Shown one piece after another: positions 1 through 6,004 of a DNA stretch of 10,170 bases. Made by a program: the position numbers and the translations under genes. The stretch comes from an uncultured Spirochaetales bacterium (GTDB lineage Bacteria; Spirochaetota; Spirochaetia; Sphaerochaetales; Sphaerochaetaceae): assembly GCA_949292445.1 (NCBI GenBank), contig CASEZU010000173.1, positions 1 to 10,170 on the forward strand, in the 5' to 3' direction. The notes under the pieces are model-generated. The model saw only the letters and a list, made by a program, of their open reading frames with translations, was not told the DNA's origin and ran no database searches. Each line of letters starts with the position of its first letter. The first letter of the stretch is position 1.

Positions 1-1073
1 TCACCGAGTACCTCAATCTGGCACCGAAATACGGCCTGAGAATACTTCCGCCCTCGATAAACAAGTCGGAGAAGCATTTCAACGTCGTCGACGGCGACAT
101 CATCTACGGCCTTGCAGGCATCAAGAACGTCGGAGAGAACATCGTCGGAGAGATAATAAGGGAGAGGGAGGAGCACGGACCGTACAAGGACTTCATGGAT
201 TTCCTTTCCCGCCAGAGCGACGGAATAAACTCCAAGACAGTCGAGTCCCTGATAAAAGCCGGAGCATTCGACGAACTCGGTACCGATACAGCCACGCTGC
301 TTGAGAATCTCGAGGATGCGCTCAGATTCGACAGGGAGACAAGGGAAGCCACGGCATATGGCCAGCTCTCGCTCTTCGGCTCGGAGGATCCCGTGATCGG
401 GGAATTCAAGATGAGGAGCGCCGAGCCGATACCGCAGGCTGAGAAGCTGCAGATGGAGAAGGAATACCTCGGATTCTACATCTCCGGCCATCCTCTTGAT
501 GCATACGCCGACCAGATAGCCGCCTCAGTCAGGGCCGATCTCTCCGATCCTGACACGATCCCGCTCGATCAGGAGACATCCCTCATAGCCCTCGTGACAG
601 CGGAGAGACAGGTCATCACCAAGGCAAAGAAGGAGAAGATGGGTATCTATTCCCTCCAGACAAAGGAGGGGGATGTGGATGCCGTCGCCTTCCCTTCCGT
701 CTATGAGACAATGAGGGACAAGATCGAGGAGGACCAGGTATACGGCTTCCGCGGCACATTCAGGAGAAAGGAAGGAGACACAAGGCTCTCATTCACCCTC
801 TCATCCGTATGTTCGCCGTATGAGCTCAAGCCCGAGGCGATCACAATGGTGCACATCCAGCTCAGGAACAGCGGATCATTCCGCCCGGAGGATCTGAGAA
901 CGATCGGCAAGGCCCTGCAGGATCATGAGGGATACACACCTGTATCATTCACGATAGAAGGCAATGCCTCCGAGGAGCTGAGAGCCGGCGGAATGTATCA
1001 TGTGGACTATTCCAGGACGCTGATGGGAGAACTTGAGGAGCTGCCACTGGTCAGAAAGGTCTGGATTTCTTAA
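1..1073 (+). CDS. dnaE: DNA polymerase III subunit alpha, C-terminal part (5' end outside window)
   Basis: This is the catalytic subunit of the replicative DNA polymerase, which extends DNA at the fork while held on the sliding clamp. The reading frame is open from base 3, giving 356 residues before TAA at 1071-1073; the PHP and palm domains lie upstream of the window. Visible in order are the fingers/helix-hairpin-helix segment with IYGLAGIKNVGENI (about bases 102-143), the LIKAGAFDELG signature (249-281), a QLSLF motif at 363-377 that matches the beta-clamp-binding consensus, the family signature KEYLGFYISGHPLD (459-500), an OB-fold region (about 580-800) and a short C-terminal domain starting at VHIQLRN. 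It ends 22 bases before the YggT-family start. The signatures are strong; only the missing 5' end limits the call. Confidence 0.96.
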   Translation, partial: TEYLNLAPKYGLRILPPSINKSEKHFNVVDGDIIYGLAGIKNVGENIVGEIIREREEHGPYKDFMDFLSRQSDGINSKTVESLIKAGAFDELGTDTATLLENLEDALRFDRETREATAYGQLSLFGSEDPVIGEFKMRSAEPIPQAEKLQMEKEYLGFYISGHPLDAYADQIAASVRADLSDPDTIPLDQETSLIALVTAERQVITKAKKEKMGIYSLQTKEGDVDAVAFPSVYETMRDKIEEDQVYGFRGTFRRKEGDTRLSFTLSSVCSPYELKPEAITMVHIQLRNSGSFRPEDLRTIGKALQDHEGYTPVSFTIEGNASEELRAGGMYHVDYSRTLMGELEELPLVRKVWIS

Positions 1074-1084
1074 CTTCTGGTTAT

Positions 1085-1090
1085 GGAGGA
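1085..1090 (+). promoter_or_regulatory. Shine-Dalgarno GGAGGA that fixes the YggT-family start
   Basis: GGAGGA lies five bases before ATG 1096. The longer open frame begins at a TTG inside dnaE (1033) and has no comparable site, so 1096 is chosen as the start. Confidence 0.75.
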
Positions 1091-1095
1091 AGCCG

Positions 1096-1683
1096 ATGCA
1101 TGTGCTTATGTCAGTCTCGCTCTTTCTGGCGAGGCTCCTTGAAATATACTCGTTCATAATCTGGATCAGGATCATAGTATCCTGGGTCAGGCCATATCCG
1201 AGGCCGGGCTCATTCAGCTATTACATGGCCAGAATCGTGGATCCCTACCTCGGGCTTTTCCGCTCATCCAGGGCGCGCGTCGGGATGCTTGACTTCTCCC
1301 CGATCATCGCCATCGGGCTCATTGCCGTCGTGCAGTCGCTGCTCTCGGTCTACGGGACATACGGTTTCCTGACGCTGGGAATCATTCTGGCAAACATCAT
1401 CTATGCCTTCTGGGCATATGGTGTCTCGATATTCCTCTTCTTCGCGATCCTGATGCTGATCTTCCGGACAATAGCCGCATTCACCCATAATCCGATGATG
1501 TACGGCATGGCAGGACAGTTCTCCGACCCCATCTCCAATATGGTGCGCAGGAGCTTTACGCGGAGCATCCCCAAGGACAGCACCGTCGCCCTGATCTCTC
1601 TTGCGATAAACATCGCGCTCTATTTCGTGCTCAAGAGGGCTTTCCTGATCCTCGCAGATCTTGCACTGAGGATACCGCTGTAA
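1096..1683 (+). CDS. yggT: YggT family integral membrane protein
   Basis: This 195-residue, strongly hydrophobic protein has two copies of the YggT domain (about residues 8-85 and 100-190), as in E. coli YggT, which is of similar length. The first copy has the typical pattern: a membrane helix ending in RIIVSW (25-30), then MARIVDPYLGLFRS (44-57) and DFSPIIAIGL (66-75). The second repeats it in weaker form with GQFSDPISNMVRRS (140-153) followed by a last helix. About four membrane spans are predicted. The family's role is poorly defined: homologues have been linked to osmotic or ion stress, and to envelope or division functions in other lineages. ATG 1096 is preferred because GGAGGA lies five bases upstream. 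The gene sits between dnaE and recG, with recG starting one base after its stop, so the two are probably co-transcribed and translationally coupled. Confidence 0.85.
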   Translation: MHVLMSVSLFLARLLEIYSFIIWIRIIVSWVRPYPRPGSFSYYMARIVDPYLGLFRSSRARVGMLDFSPIIAIGLIAVVQSLLSVYGTYGFLTLGIILANIIYAFWAYGVSIFLFFAILMLIFRTIAAFTHNPMMYGMAGQFSDPISNMVRRSFTRSIPKDSTVALISLAINIALYFVLKRAFLILADLALRIPL

Positions 1684-1684
1684 G

Positions 1685-3733
1685 ATGGAAAAGGAACGGA
1701 GGATAACCGAAGTACCGGGAATAGGAAAGAAGGCCGCAGAGGACCTTCAGTCCCTCGGTGTCTCCACCCTCCGCGGCATGCTTTGCCTGAGGCCGCGCGC
1801 ATACGATGACAGAAGATCTGAAAGACGCTTCGCCGCGGCCACCATCGACGATCCTTCCGTTGCCTGCAGGATCACGGTTCTCGGACACTCGGAGTTCAGC
1901 TCCAGAGGCGGCCGCACGCTGAAAGTCATCGCAGAAGATGATGACGGCACGCGCGTGGAGCTTCTCTGTTTCAACAGATACTTCCTCAAGCAGCAGCTGC
2001 ATACAGGGACTGAGTGGTACATCTGCGGAAAGGCAATGCGCAGCCGCGGGATCTTCCAGATATCCTCATTCGAAATAAAAAGGACAAGAGAGGAGGTGGG
2101 ACTGGGAAGCATACTGCCTGTGTATCCCCTGACAGGCAGCCTCACGCAGAAGCTGATGAGGCGTGCGGCGGAATATGCCGTGAATGCGCTCTCCCCCATT
2201 CCTGATGAACTTCCGGAGACAATGTACGGAAGAGAGGGTCTCATGCACCATGATGAGGCATACAGGAACCTGCACTTCCCGGCATCTCCGGAGATGGCCG
2301 GAAGGGCGCTCAGCACACTCGCCTTCACGGAGCTTTTCCTGATGGAGCTTGCAGTGCTGAGGGAAAAGCGGGAAGGAAAGAGGAAAAGAAGCGCCCCGAC
2401 AAGAAGGGAGAGAGAGCTGCTCGGAAAGCTCCCGTTCCAGCTTACGGATGATCAGCTGAAAGCTGCTGAGGAAATACGGGAGGATATGGACAGCAGCATC
2501 CCGATGAACAGGCTGCTGCAGGGCGATGTCGGTTCCGGCAAGACACTGGTCGCCTGGCTGACAGCACTCCATGCGATAGACAACGGCAGACAGGTCGCAT
2601 TCATGGCACCGACAGAGCTCCTCGCAAGACAGCACGCAGATGGAGCGGCGGCACTGCTGGGTCCGCTCGGGGTGCGCATCGCGTTCATAACAGGCAGCGT
2701 GAAGGGAGAGAACCGGCGCCTCCTTCTCTCATCGCTCAGGGACGGCACAACCGATCTCGTCATAGGCACGCATGCCCTCTTCTCGGAGGACGTTGTCTTC
2801 CGCAATCTCGGCTATGCGATAATCGATGAGCAGCATCGCTTCGGGGTACAGCAGCGTGAGGCACTCATGAAAAAGGGAAGCAGCGCGGACATTCTCTCAA
2901 TGACCGCCACCCCGATACCCCGCTCTCTCGCGCTCACGCTCTTTGCAGATTACAGCGTCTCAGTACTTCATTCGATGCCTAAGGGCAGGATTCCTGTCAG
3001 GACATATCTCGTGAGCGAATCGAAACGAGAGGAGATGTACCGCTCCGTCGGGGTCGAGTTCAGCCGCGGCCATCAGGCCTACTTCGTCTATCCCAGGATC
3101 GATGACGAGGGAGAGGGGGATCTGAGGGATGTGACGACAATGTATGAGTTCCTGAAGGAGAAATATCCCGGTGTGCCTTCAGCGCTCATCCATTCCAGGC
3201 TGCCCGATGATGAGAAAATGGGGATTCTCAGGTCGTTCAGGGAAAAGAAGCTGGGCTATCTTGTGGCGACATCCGTCATAGAGGTCGGCATCGACATACC
3301 GGATGCCACCTGCATCGTGATAGAGCACGCTGAACGCTTCGGCCTCGCCGCGCTTCACCAGCTCAGGGGACGTGTCGGCAGAAGCAGCCTCCCCTCCTAC
3401 TGCTTCCTTGTGTACGGAAGCTCTCTCACCGAAGAAGGCAAGGCAAGGCTGAGGGTGATGAAGGAGACGAATGACGGTTTCCGCATCGCTGAGAAGGATC
3501 TCGAGATAAGAGGTCCGGGAGAAATAACGGGAGAGAGGCAGTCGGGATTCCTGCATCTCCGTTTCGCCAGTCTCACAAGCGACCTCGATCTTGTAGAACG
3601 GGCCCGCAGCGAGGCTGAGAGGATCGCTGCGGAGGACAGGGGGCTGCTGAAAGCCGAGAATGCAGTGCTGCGGGAGCAGCTTATGGCGGCGGCAGTGAGG
3701 AAAAACGCCGGCAATACATGCCGCAGCCTCTGA
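1685..3733 (+). CDS. recG: ATP-dependent DNA helicase RecG
   Basis: RecG is a monomeric superfamily 2 helicase that reverses stalled forks and branch-migrates Holliday junctions. The 682-residue length is normal for the family. An N-terminal helix-hairpin-helix-like segment (VPGIGKKAAEDL, from residue 8) precedes the wedge OB-fold that grips branched DNA. The helicase motor follows: Walker A GDVGSGKT at 280-287, Walker B DEQH at 381-384 followed by RFG, TATPIPRS at 407-414, VIEVGIDIPDA (motif V) and QLRGRVGRS (motif VI) from 559. The IRGPGEITGERQSGF segment towards the C-terminus is the RecG-specific region just after the motor. ATG 1685 follows the YggT-family stop by one base; the nearest purine-rich site, GAGGA at 1668-1672, is a rather distant 12 bases away, so initiation may rely on coupling. 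All catalytic motifs are intact. Confidence 0.97.
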   Translation: MEKERRITEVPGIGKKAAEDLQSLGVSTLRGMLCLRPRAYDDRRSERRFAAATIDDPSVACRITVLGHSEFSSRGGRTLKVIAEDDDGTRVELLCFNRYFLKQQLHTGTEWYICGKAMRSRGIFQISSFEIKRTREEVGLGSILPVYPLTGSLTQKLMRRAAEYAVNALSPIPDELPETMYGREGLMHHDEAYRNLHFPASPEMAGRALSTLAFTELFLMELAVLREKREGKRKRSAPTRRERELLGKLPFQLTDDQLKAAEEIREDMDSSIPMNRLLQGDVGSGKTLVAWLTALHAIDNGRQVAFMAPTELLARQHADGAAALLGPLGVRIAFITGSVKGENRRLLLSSLRDGTTDLVIGTHALFSEDVVFRNLGYAIIDEQHRFGVQQREALMKKGSSADILSMTATPIPRSLALTLFADYSVSVLHSMPKGRIPVRTYLVSESKREEMYRSVGVEFSRGHQAYFVYPRIDDEGEGDLRDVTTMYEFLKEKYPGVPSALIHSRLPDDEKMGILRSFREKKLGYLVATSVIEVGIDIPDATCIVIEHAERFGLAALHQLRGRVGRSSLPSYCFLVYGSSLTEEGKARLRVMKETNDGFRIAEKDLEIRGPGEITGERQSGFLHLRFASLTSDLDLVERARSEAERIAAEDRGLLKAENAVLREQLMAAAVRKNAGNTCRSL

Positions 3734-3757
3734 AATCGCGGAGAAAAGAGTTATAAT
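3730..3757 (+). promoter_or_regulatory. Candidate sigma-70 promoter for the HD-domain gene
   Basis: A perfect TATAAT at 3752-3757 lies 16 bases after CTGAAA (3730-3735, four of six matches to TTGACA), in the 40-base gap between recG and the HD gene. It ends six bases before the Shine-Dalgarno GGAGG (3764-3768), so the transcript would start at or next to the ribosome binding site, about ten bases before ATG 3774. Confidence 0.5.
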
Positions 3758-3773
3758 CGCTCCGGAGGCAGTT

Positions 3774-4343
3774 ATGGCAGTCACAAGAGAAGAAGCCCTT
3801 GCGCTTTTCAGGAAATACAACAAATCAGAGAGTCTTTACCATCATGCGCTCTCTGTCGAAGCCGTGATGAGGGAAGCAGCAGAGAGATACGGAGAGGATC
3901 CCGAATTCTGGGGAATAGCCGGCTTCCTGCATGACATAGACTGGGAGTCTTTCCCGGAGGAGCACTGCCGCAAGGCACCTCAGCTCCTTGCCGAGATAAA
4001 CGCACCGGAGGAGCTCGTCCACGCAGTATGCAGTCATGGTTATGGTCTTGTGACTGACGTCAAGCCTGAGAAGATGATGGAGAAGATGCTCTTCACTGTC
4101 GATGAGCTTACAGGGCTCATCACAGCCACGGCGCTGATGAGGCCTGAGAAAATGAAGGGTATCTCCGTAAAGTCGATCAGGAAGAAGTGGAAGGACAAAT
4201 CATTCGCGGCCGGGGTGAACCGCGGCGTCATAGAAAAAGGCTGTGAAATGCTCGGCATGGAGACAGGGGACATCATCCAGCTTGCGATCGACGGAATGAC
4301 AAGAATCGCTCCCGAGATCGGGCTGTGGCCCGCGGAAACTTGA
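3774..4343 (+). CDS. HD-domain metal-dependent phosphohydrolase, small stand-alone type
   Basis: This 189-residue soluble protein consists of one HD domain. HD proteins use a histidine/aspartate metal site to hydrolyse phosphate esters, often of nucleotides or nucleotide signals. The expected ligands are visible: YHHALSVEAVM with His23/His24, the HD doublet His53-Asp54 in FLHDID, a further histidine pair around VCSHGYG (His83/His88), and a likely last ligand Asp110 in FTVDELTGL. There is no transmembrane, GAF or synthetase domain, so it is neither RelA/SpoT nor an RpfG-type protein. It resembles the widespread uncharacterised HDIG-motif hydrolases of clostridia and spirochaetes; the substrate cannot be read from sequence. 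Start ATG 3774 has GGAGG (3764-3768) five bases upstream and its own candidate promoter. It lies between recG and rsmD. Confidence 0.8.
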   Translation: MAVTREEALALFRKYNKSESLYHHALSVEAVMREAAERYGEDPEFWGIAGFLHDIDWESFPEEHCRKAPQLLAEINAPEELVHAVCSHGYGLVTDVKPEKMMEKMLFTVDELTGLITATALMRPEKMKGISVKSIRKKWKDKSFAAGVNRGVIEKGCEMLGMETGDIIQLAIDGMTRIAPEIGLWPAET

Positions 4344-4369
4344 ACAAATCCCGCCGCATTGGCTAAGCT
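4340..4369 (+). promoter_or_regulatory. Candidate promoter for rsmD, predicting a leaderless transcript
   Basis: TTGAAC (4340-4345, overlapping the HD gene's stop) lies 18 bases before TAAGCT (4364-4369), a weak -10 with three of six matches, preceded by TGGC, near the extended -10 position. Exactly six bases separate this hexamer from ATG 4376, so transcription would begin at the start codon. The hexamers are weak; the main support is the spacing and the poor Shine-Dalgarno of rsmD. Confidence 0.3.
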
Positions 4370-4375
4370 CGGAAC

Positions 4376-4933
4376 ATGAGAATCACAGGTGGAAAATATG
4401 TGAGGCGGCAGATACAGTGTCCGCCGGGAATCATACGGCCTGCCATGGACAGGATGCGCGAGTCGCTCTTCTCTATTCTGGGAGATCTTTCCGGTCTATC
4501 CTTTCTTGATCTCTATTCAGGATCAGGATGTGTTGCAATCGAGGCGGCCTCGCGCGGAGCGGATCCCGTCCATCTTGTCGAGATGGACAAAGGGAAAAAG
4601 GCCACAATAGAGAAGAATCTCTCCTTCGTGGAGGAGAATCACAGGCTTTTCATGATGGATGCGCTGCGCTTTCTCTCATCAGGGGCATACCGCTATTCCA
4701 TCGTATATGCTGACCCTCCGTTCCCGATGGAGGAGAAGATCAGCATACTGCGCGCCGCGGATAAAGGCGGGGCTGTGAAGGATGACGGCCTCTTCATCAT
4801 CCACATTCCGACAGAGGAACGGAAGATATGGCCGGAGACTGAGGGATCATTCCACCTTGTGGATGAAAGGAAATACGGCAGATCTGTGCTGCTGTTCTAC
4901 AGAAAGGAAGGCAAAGATGTTCAGGATAGATGA
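4376..4933 (+). CDS. rsmD: 16S rRNA (guanine(966)-N2)-methyltransferase RsmD
   Basis: RsmD uses S-adenosylmethionine to methylate G966 (E. coli numbering) of 16S rRNA during assembly of the 30S subunit. The 185-residue length is usual. The N-terminus MRITGGK, the RPAMDRMRESLFSIL segment (21-35), the SAM-binding motif I DLYSGSG (45-51), GADPVHLVEMD (61-71) and the catalytic motif IV DPPF (113-116) are all diagnostic. The start is fixed by homology because the family begins with MRI-GG/G-K; only a weak GGA lies upstream (4371-4373), unlike most genes here. The 3' end overlaps the thioesterase start by 17 bases, indicating co-expression. Neighbouring recG is a common partner in bacterial genomes. 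Confidence 0.95.
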   Translation: MRITGGKYVRRQIQCPPGIIRPAMDRMRESLFSILGDLSGLSFLDLYSGSGCVAIEAASRGADPVHLVEMDKGKKATIEKNLSFVEENHRLFMMDALRFLSSGAYRYSIVYADPPFPMEEKISILRAADKGGAVKDDGLFIIHIPTEERKIWPETEGSFHLVDERKYGRSVLLFYRKEGKDVQDR

Positions 4934-5720
4934 CAACGGCATCGGACATGACACAATGGAGGTGAGGAGCACCGACACGGACAGGTTCTTCAAGGGGAAG
5001 ATACCGTTCTTCTTCACAATGCTGCAGGAAGTTGCCGCGAAGCATTCGACAGTACAGCACTGCGGTATTCCTGAGCTTGTCGAAAGAGAGAACAAGACCT
5101 GGGTCATCGTGAGGGCAAGGATGGTCATAGACAGGCTTCCTGACTGGATGGAGGAAGTCAGTATCGACACATGGGCTGAATCTCCATTCCGCCTCTTCGC
5201 CCCCCGTATGGTGGAAGGATATGGCGCTGACGGGAAAAGGATCTTCACCACGACAAGCCACTGGGTGATGCTGGATCTCGGCAGGAAGCGCCCGATAAGG
5301 CCGGATGAGGCACTGAAATTTTTCAAACTGCCGGACAAGGAAGTGAGATACATCGATCCGGATATCGGGAAGCTGAGGATAGCCGATGACTTCAAAGGCT
5401 TCAGGCTGCCGGATTTCAAACCGGTCACGAACTACTATGACACCGACACGAACGGACACATCAACAACATAAGCTACATCAACTGGCTCTGCGATGCGTT
5501 CCCGTTCTCATTCCAGGATTCGCACAGGCTGAGAATGATCGACTGCCACTGGGCGAAGCAGACGTTCGACGGCGATGAAGTTGTCGTCGAGACTTACTCC
5601 GGAAGCAGCGATCCGCTCTCCGAAGATGCCCCGGTCTTCTTCACGCGCATTGCGAAAAAGGAAGCTGACGGCTCAATGACATCCGTCTTCGAAGCAGAGA
5701 CGGAGTGGACAAGAAGATGA
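4917..5720 (+). CDS. Acyl-ACP thioesterase (FatA/FatB-like, double hotdog)
   Basis: This enzyme family hydrolyses acyl-acyl carrier protein to release free fatty acids in the cytoplasm. The 267-residue protein shows two hotdog folds: the first about residues 15-125 (with DWMEEVSIDTWAESP and SHWVMLDL), the second about 165-265. The signature YYDTDTNGHINNISYINW (173-190) includes the Asp177-Asn179-His181 triad expected from the plant and bacterial acyl-ACP thioesterase family. The position where I would expect a conserved glutamate, about 34 residues after the histidine, seems to hold Gln215 in HWAKQTF; this is a by-eye alignment. Start ATG 4917 has GGAAGG (4906-4911) five bases upstream and lies inside the end of rsmD; a longer frame from 4782 would add residues unlike the family and overlap rsmD by 152 bases. 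The stop touches the slyX stop on the other strand. Confidence 0.88.
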   Translation: MFRIDDNGIGHDTMEVRSTDTDRFFKGKIPFFFTMLQEVAAKHSTVQHCGIPELVERENKTWVIVRARMVIDRLPDWMEEVSIDTWAESPFRLFAPRMVEGYGADGKRIFTTTSHWVMLDLGRKRPIRPDEALKFFKLPDKEVRYIDPDIGKLRIADDFKGFRLPDFKPVTNYYDTDTNGHINNISYINWLCDAFPFSFQDSHRLRMIDCHWAKQTFDGDEVVVETYSGSSDPLSEDAPVFFTRIAKKEADGSMTSVFEAETEWTRR

Positions 5721-5921
5721 TCAGTAGTGGGGCGGCCGCCTGTTAGGTCTGGCCTCCCCCGAAACCTCTATCAGGTCGGCGACCTTCTTCTCCAGGACCT
5801 CGATCCTCTTCTCAAGGATGGCTATGGTCCTTTCCTGATCTATGACGGCCTTGTCCAGTTCATCACACTGGCCTTCCAGATAGCTTATCTTTATCTCGAG
5901 TCTCTCGATTTCCTCTTCCAT
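5721..5921 (-). CDS. slyX: SlyX-like small coiled-coil protein
   Basis: The 66-residue protein matches SlyX in layout: an acidic MEEEIERLEIKISYLEGQ start, a continuous leucine/isoleucine heptad coiled coil to about residue 52, a short polar linker, and the characteristic C-terminal RPPHY. The molecular function of SlyX is unknown; in Proteobacteria it lies next to slyD. Start ATG is at 5921-5919 on the - strand. A TTG 33 bases further upstream would add a tail (MHVHLLWYYRG) that runs through the candidate -10 and does not fit the family, so it is rejected. No Shine-Dalgarno precedes the ATG. The gene is convergent with the thioesterase (zero bases between stops) and divergent from the WYL-type regulator. 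Best guess is a true SlyX-family member; an unrelated short coiled coil is the alternative. Confidence 0.78.
   Translation of the reverse strand: MEEEIERLEIKISYLEGQCDELDKAVIDQERTIAILEKRIEVLEKKVADLIEVSGEARPNRRPPHY
5729..5759. terminator. Possible bidirectional hairpin at the convergent gene junction
   Basis: GGGGCGGCC (5729-5737) can pair with GGCCTCCCC (5751-5759) around a 13-base loop, with one C/T mismatch. It lies inside the slyX 3' end, just past the thioesterase stop. Neither side is followed by a clear T run, so it is not a canonical intrinsic terminator; it may instead protect a 3' end or merely reflect the Pro/Arg-rich slyX tail. Confidence 0.25.
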
Positions 5922-5927
5922 GCCACG

Positions 5928-5954
5928 ATAATACCACAGCAGATGGACATGCAA
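5928..5954 (-). promoter_or_regulatory. Candidate extended -10 promoter for slyX (leaderless geometry)
   Basis: Reading the - strand, TGG followed by TATTAT (-10 at 5933-5928, five of six matches) forms an extended -10. A weak -35-like TTGCAT (5954-5949) sits 15 bases further up. Six bases separate the -10 from the slyX ATG, so the transcript would start at the start codon. Confidence 0.45.
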
Positions 5955-5980
5955 CAGATACGCAGCATCCGGGAACCATA

Positions 5981-5989
5981 TGCTAGAAT
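5981..5989 (+). promoter_or_regulatory. Candidate extended -10 promoter for the WYL-type regulator operon
   Basis: TGCTAGAAT is an extended -10 (TG, one base, TAGAAT with five of six matches at 5984-5989). No convincing -35 is found 16-18 bases upstream. It ends six bases before GGAGG (5996-6000), which itself is four bases before ATG 6005, so the leader would be about nine bases. It would drive the three-gene regulatory operon. Confidence 0.5.
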
Positions 5990-6004
5990 AGAAACGGAGG
6001 CATC

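Noticed and set aside
1033..1095. Longer N-terminus for the YggT-family protein from a TTG start
   Set aside because: It begins inside dnaE, adds a hydrophilic segment unlike the family, and lacks a ribosome binding site, whereas ATG 1096 has GGAGGA at ideal spacing.
3179..3823. Open frame of 214 codons on the - strand
   Set aside because: Antisense to recG and crossing the recG/HD gene boundary; composition is that of a reverse-complement shadow.
4782..4916. Longer N-terminus for the acyl-ACP thioesterase
   Set aside because: The extra 45 residues are an out-of-frame reading of rsmD; ATG 4917 has a good Shine-Dalgarno and gives the usual family length.
4797..5459. Open frame of 220 codons on the - strand
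   Set aside because: Antisense shadow of rsmD and the thioesterase, with no family features and no ribosome binding context.
5731..5740. Perfect ten-base palindrome GGCGGCCGCC as a possible operator
   Set aside because: It lies in the Pro/Arg-rich coding end of slyX, away from any promoter, and has no second copy in the window that I noticed.
5922..5954. TTG start extending the SlyX-like protein by 11 residues
   Set aside because: The added residues do not fit SlyX and span the candidate -10 element; the family begins at the acidic MEEEIERLE.
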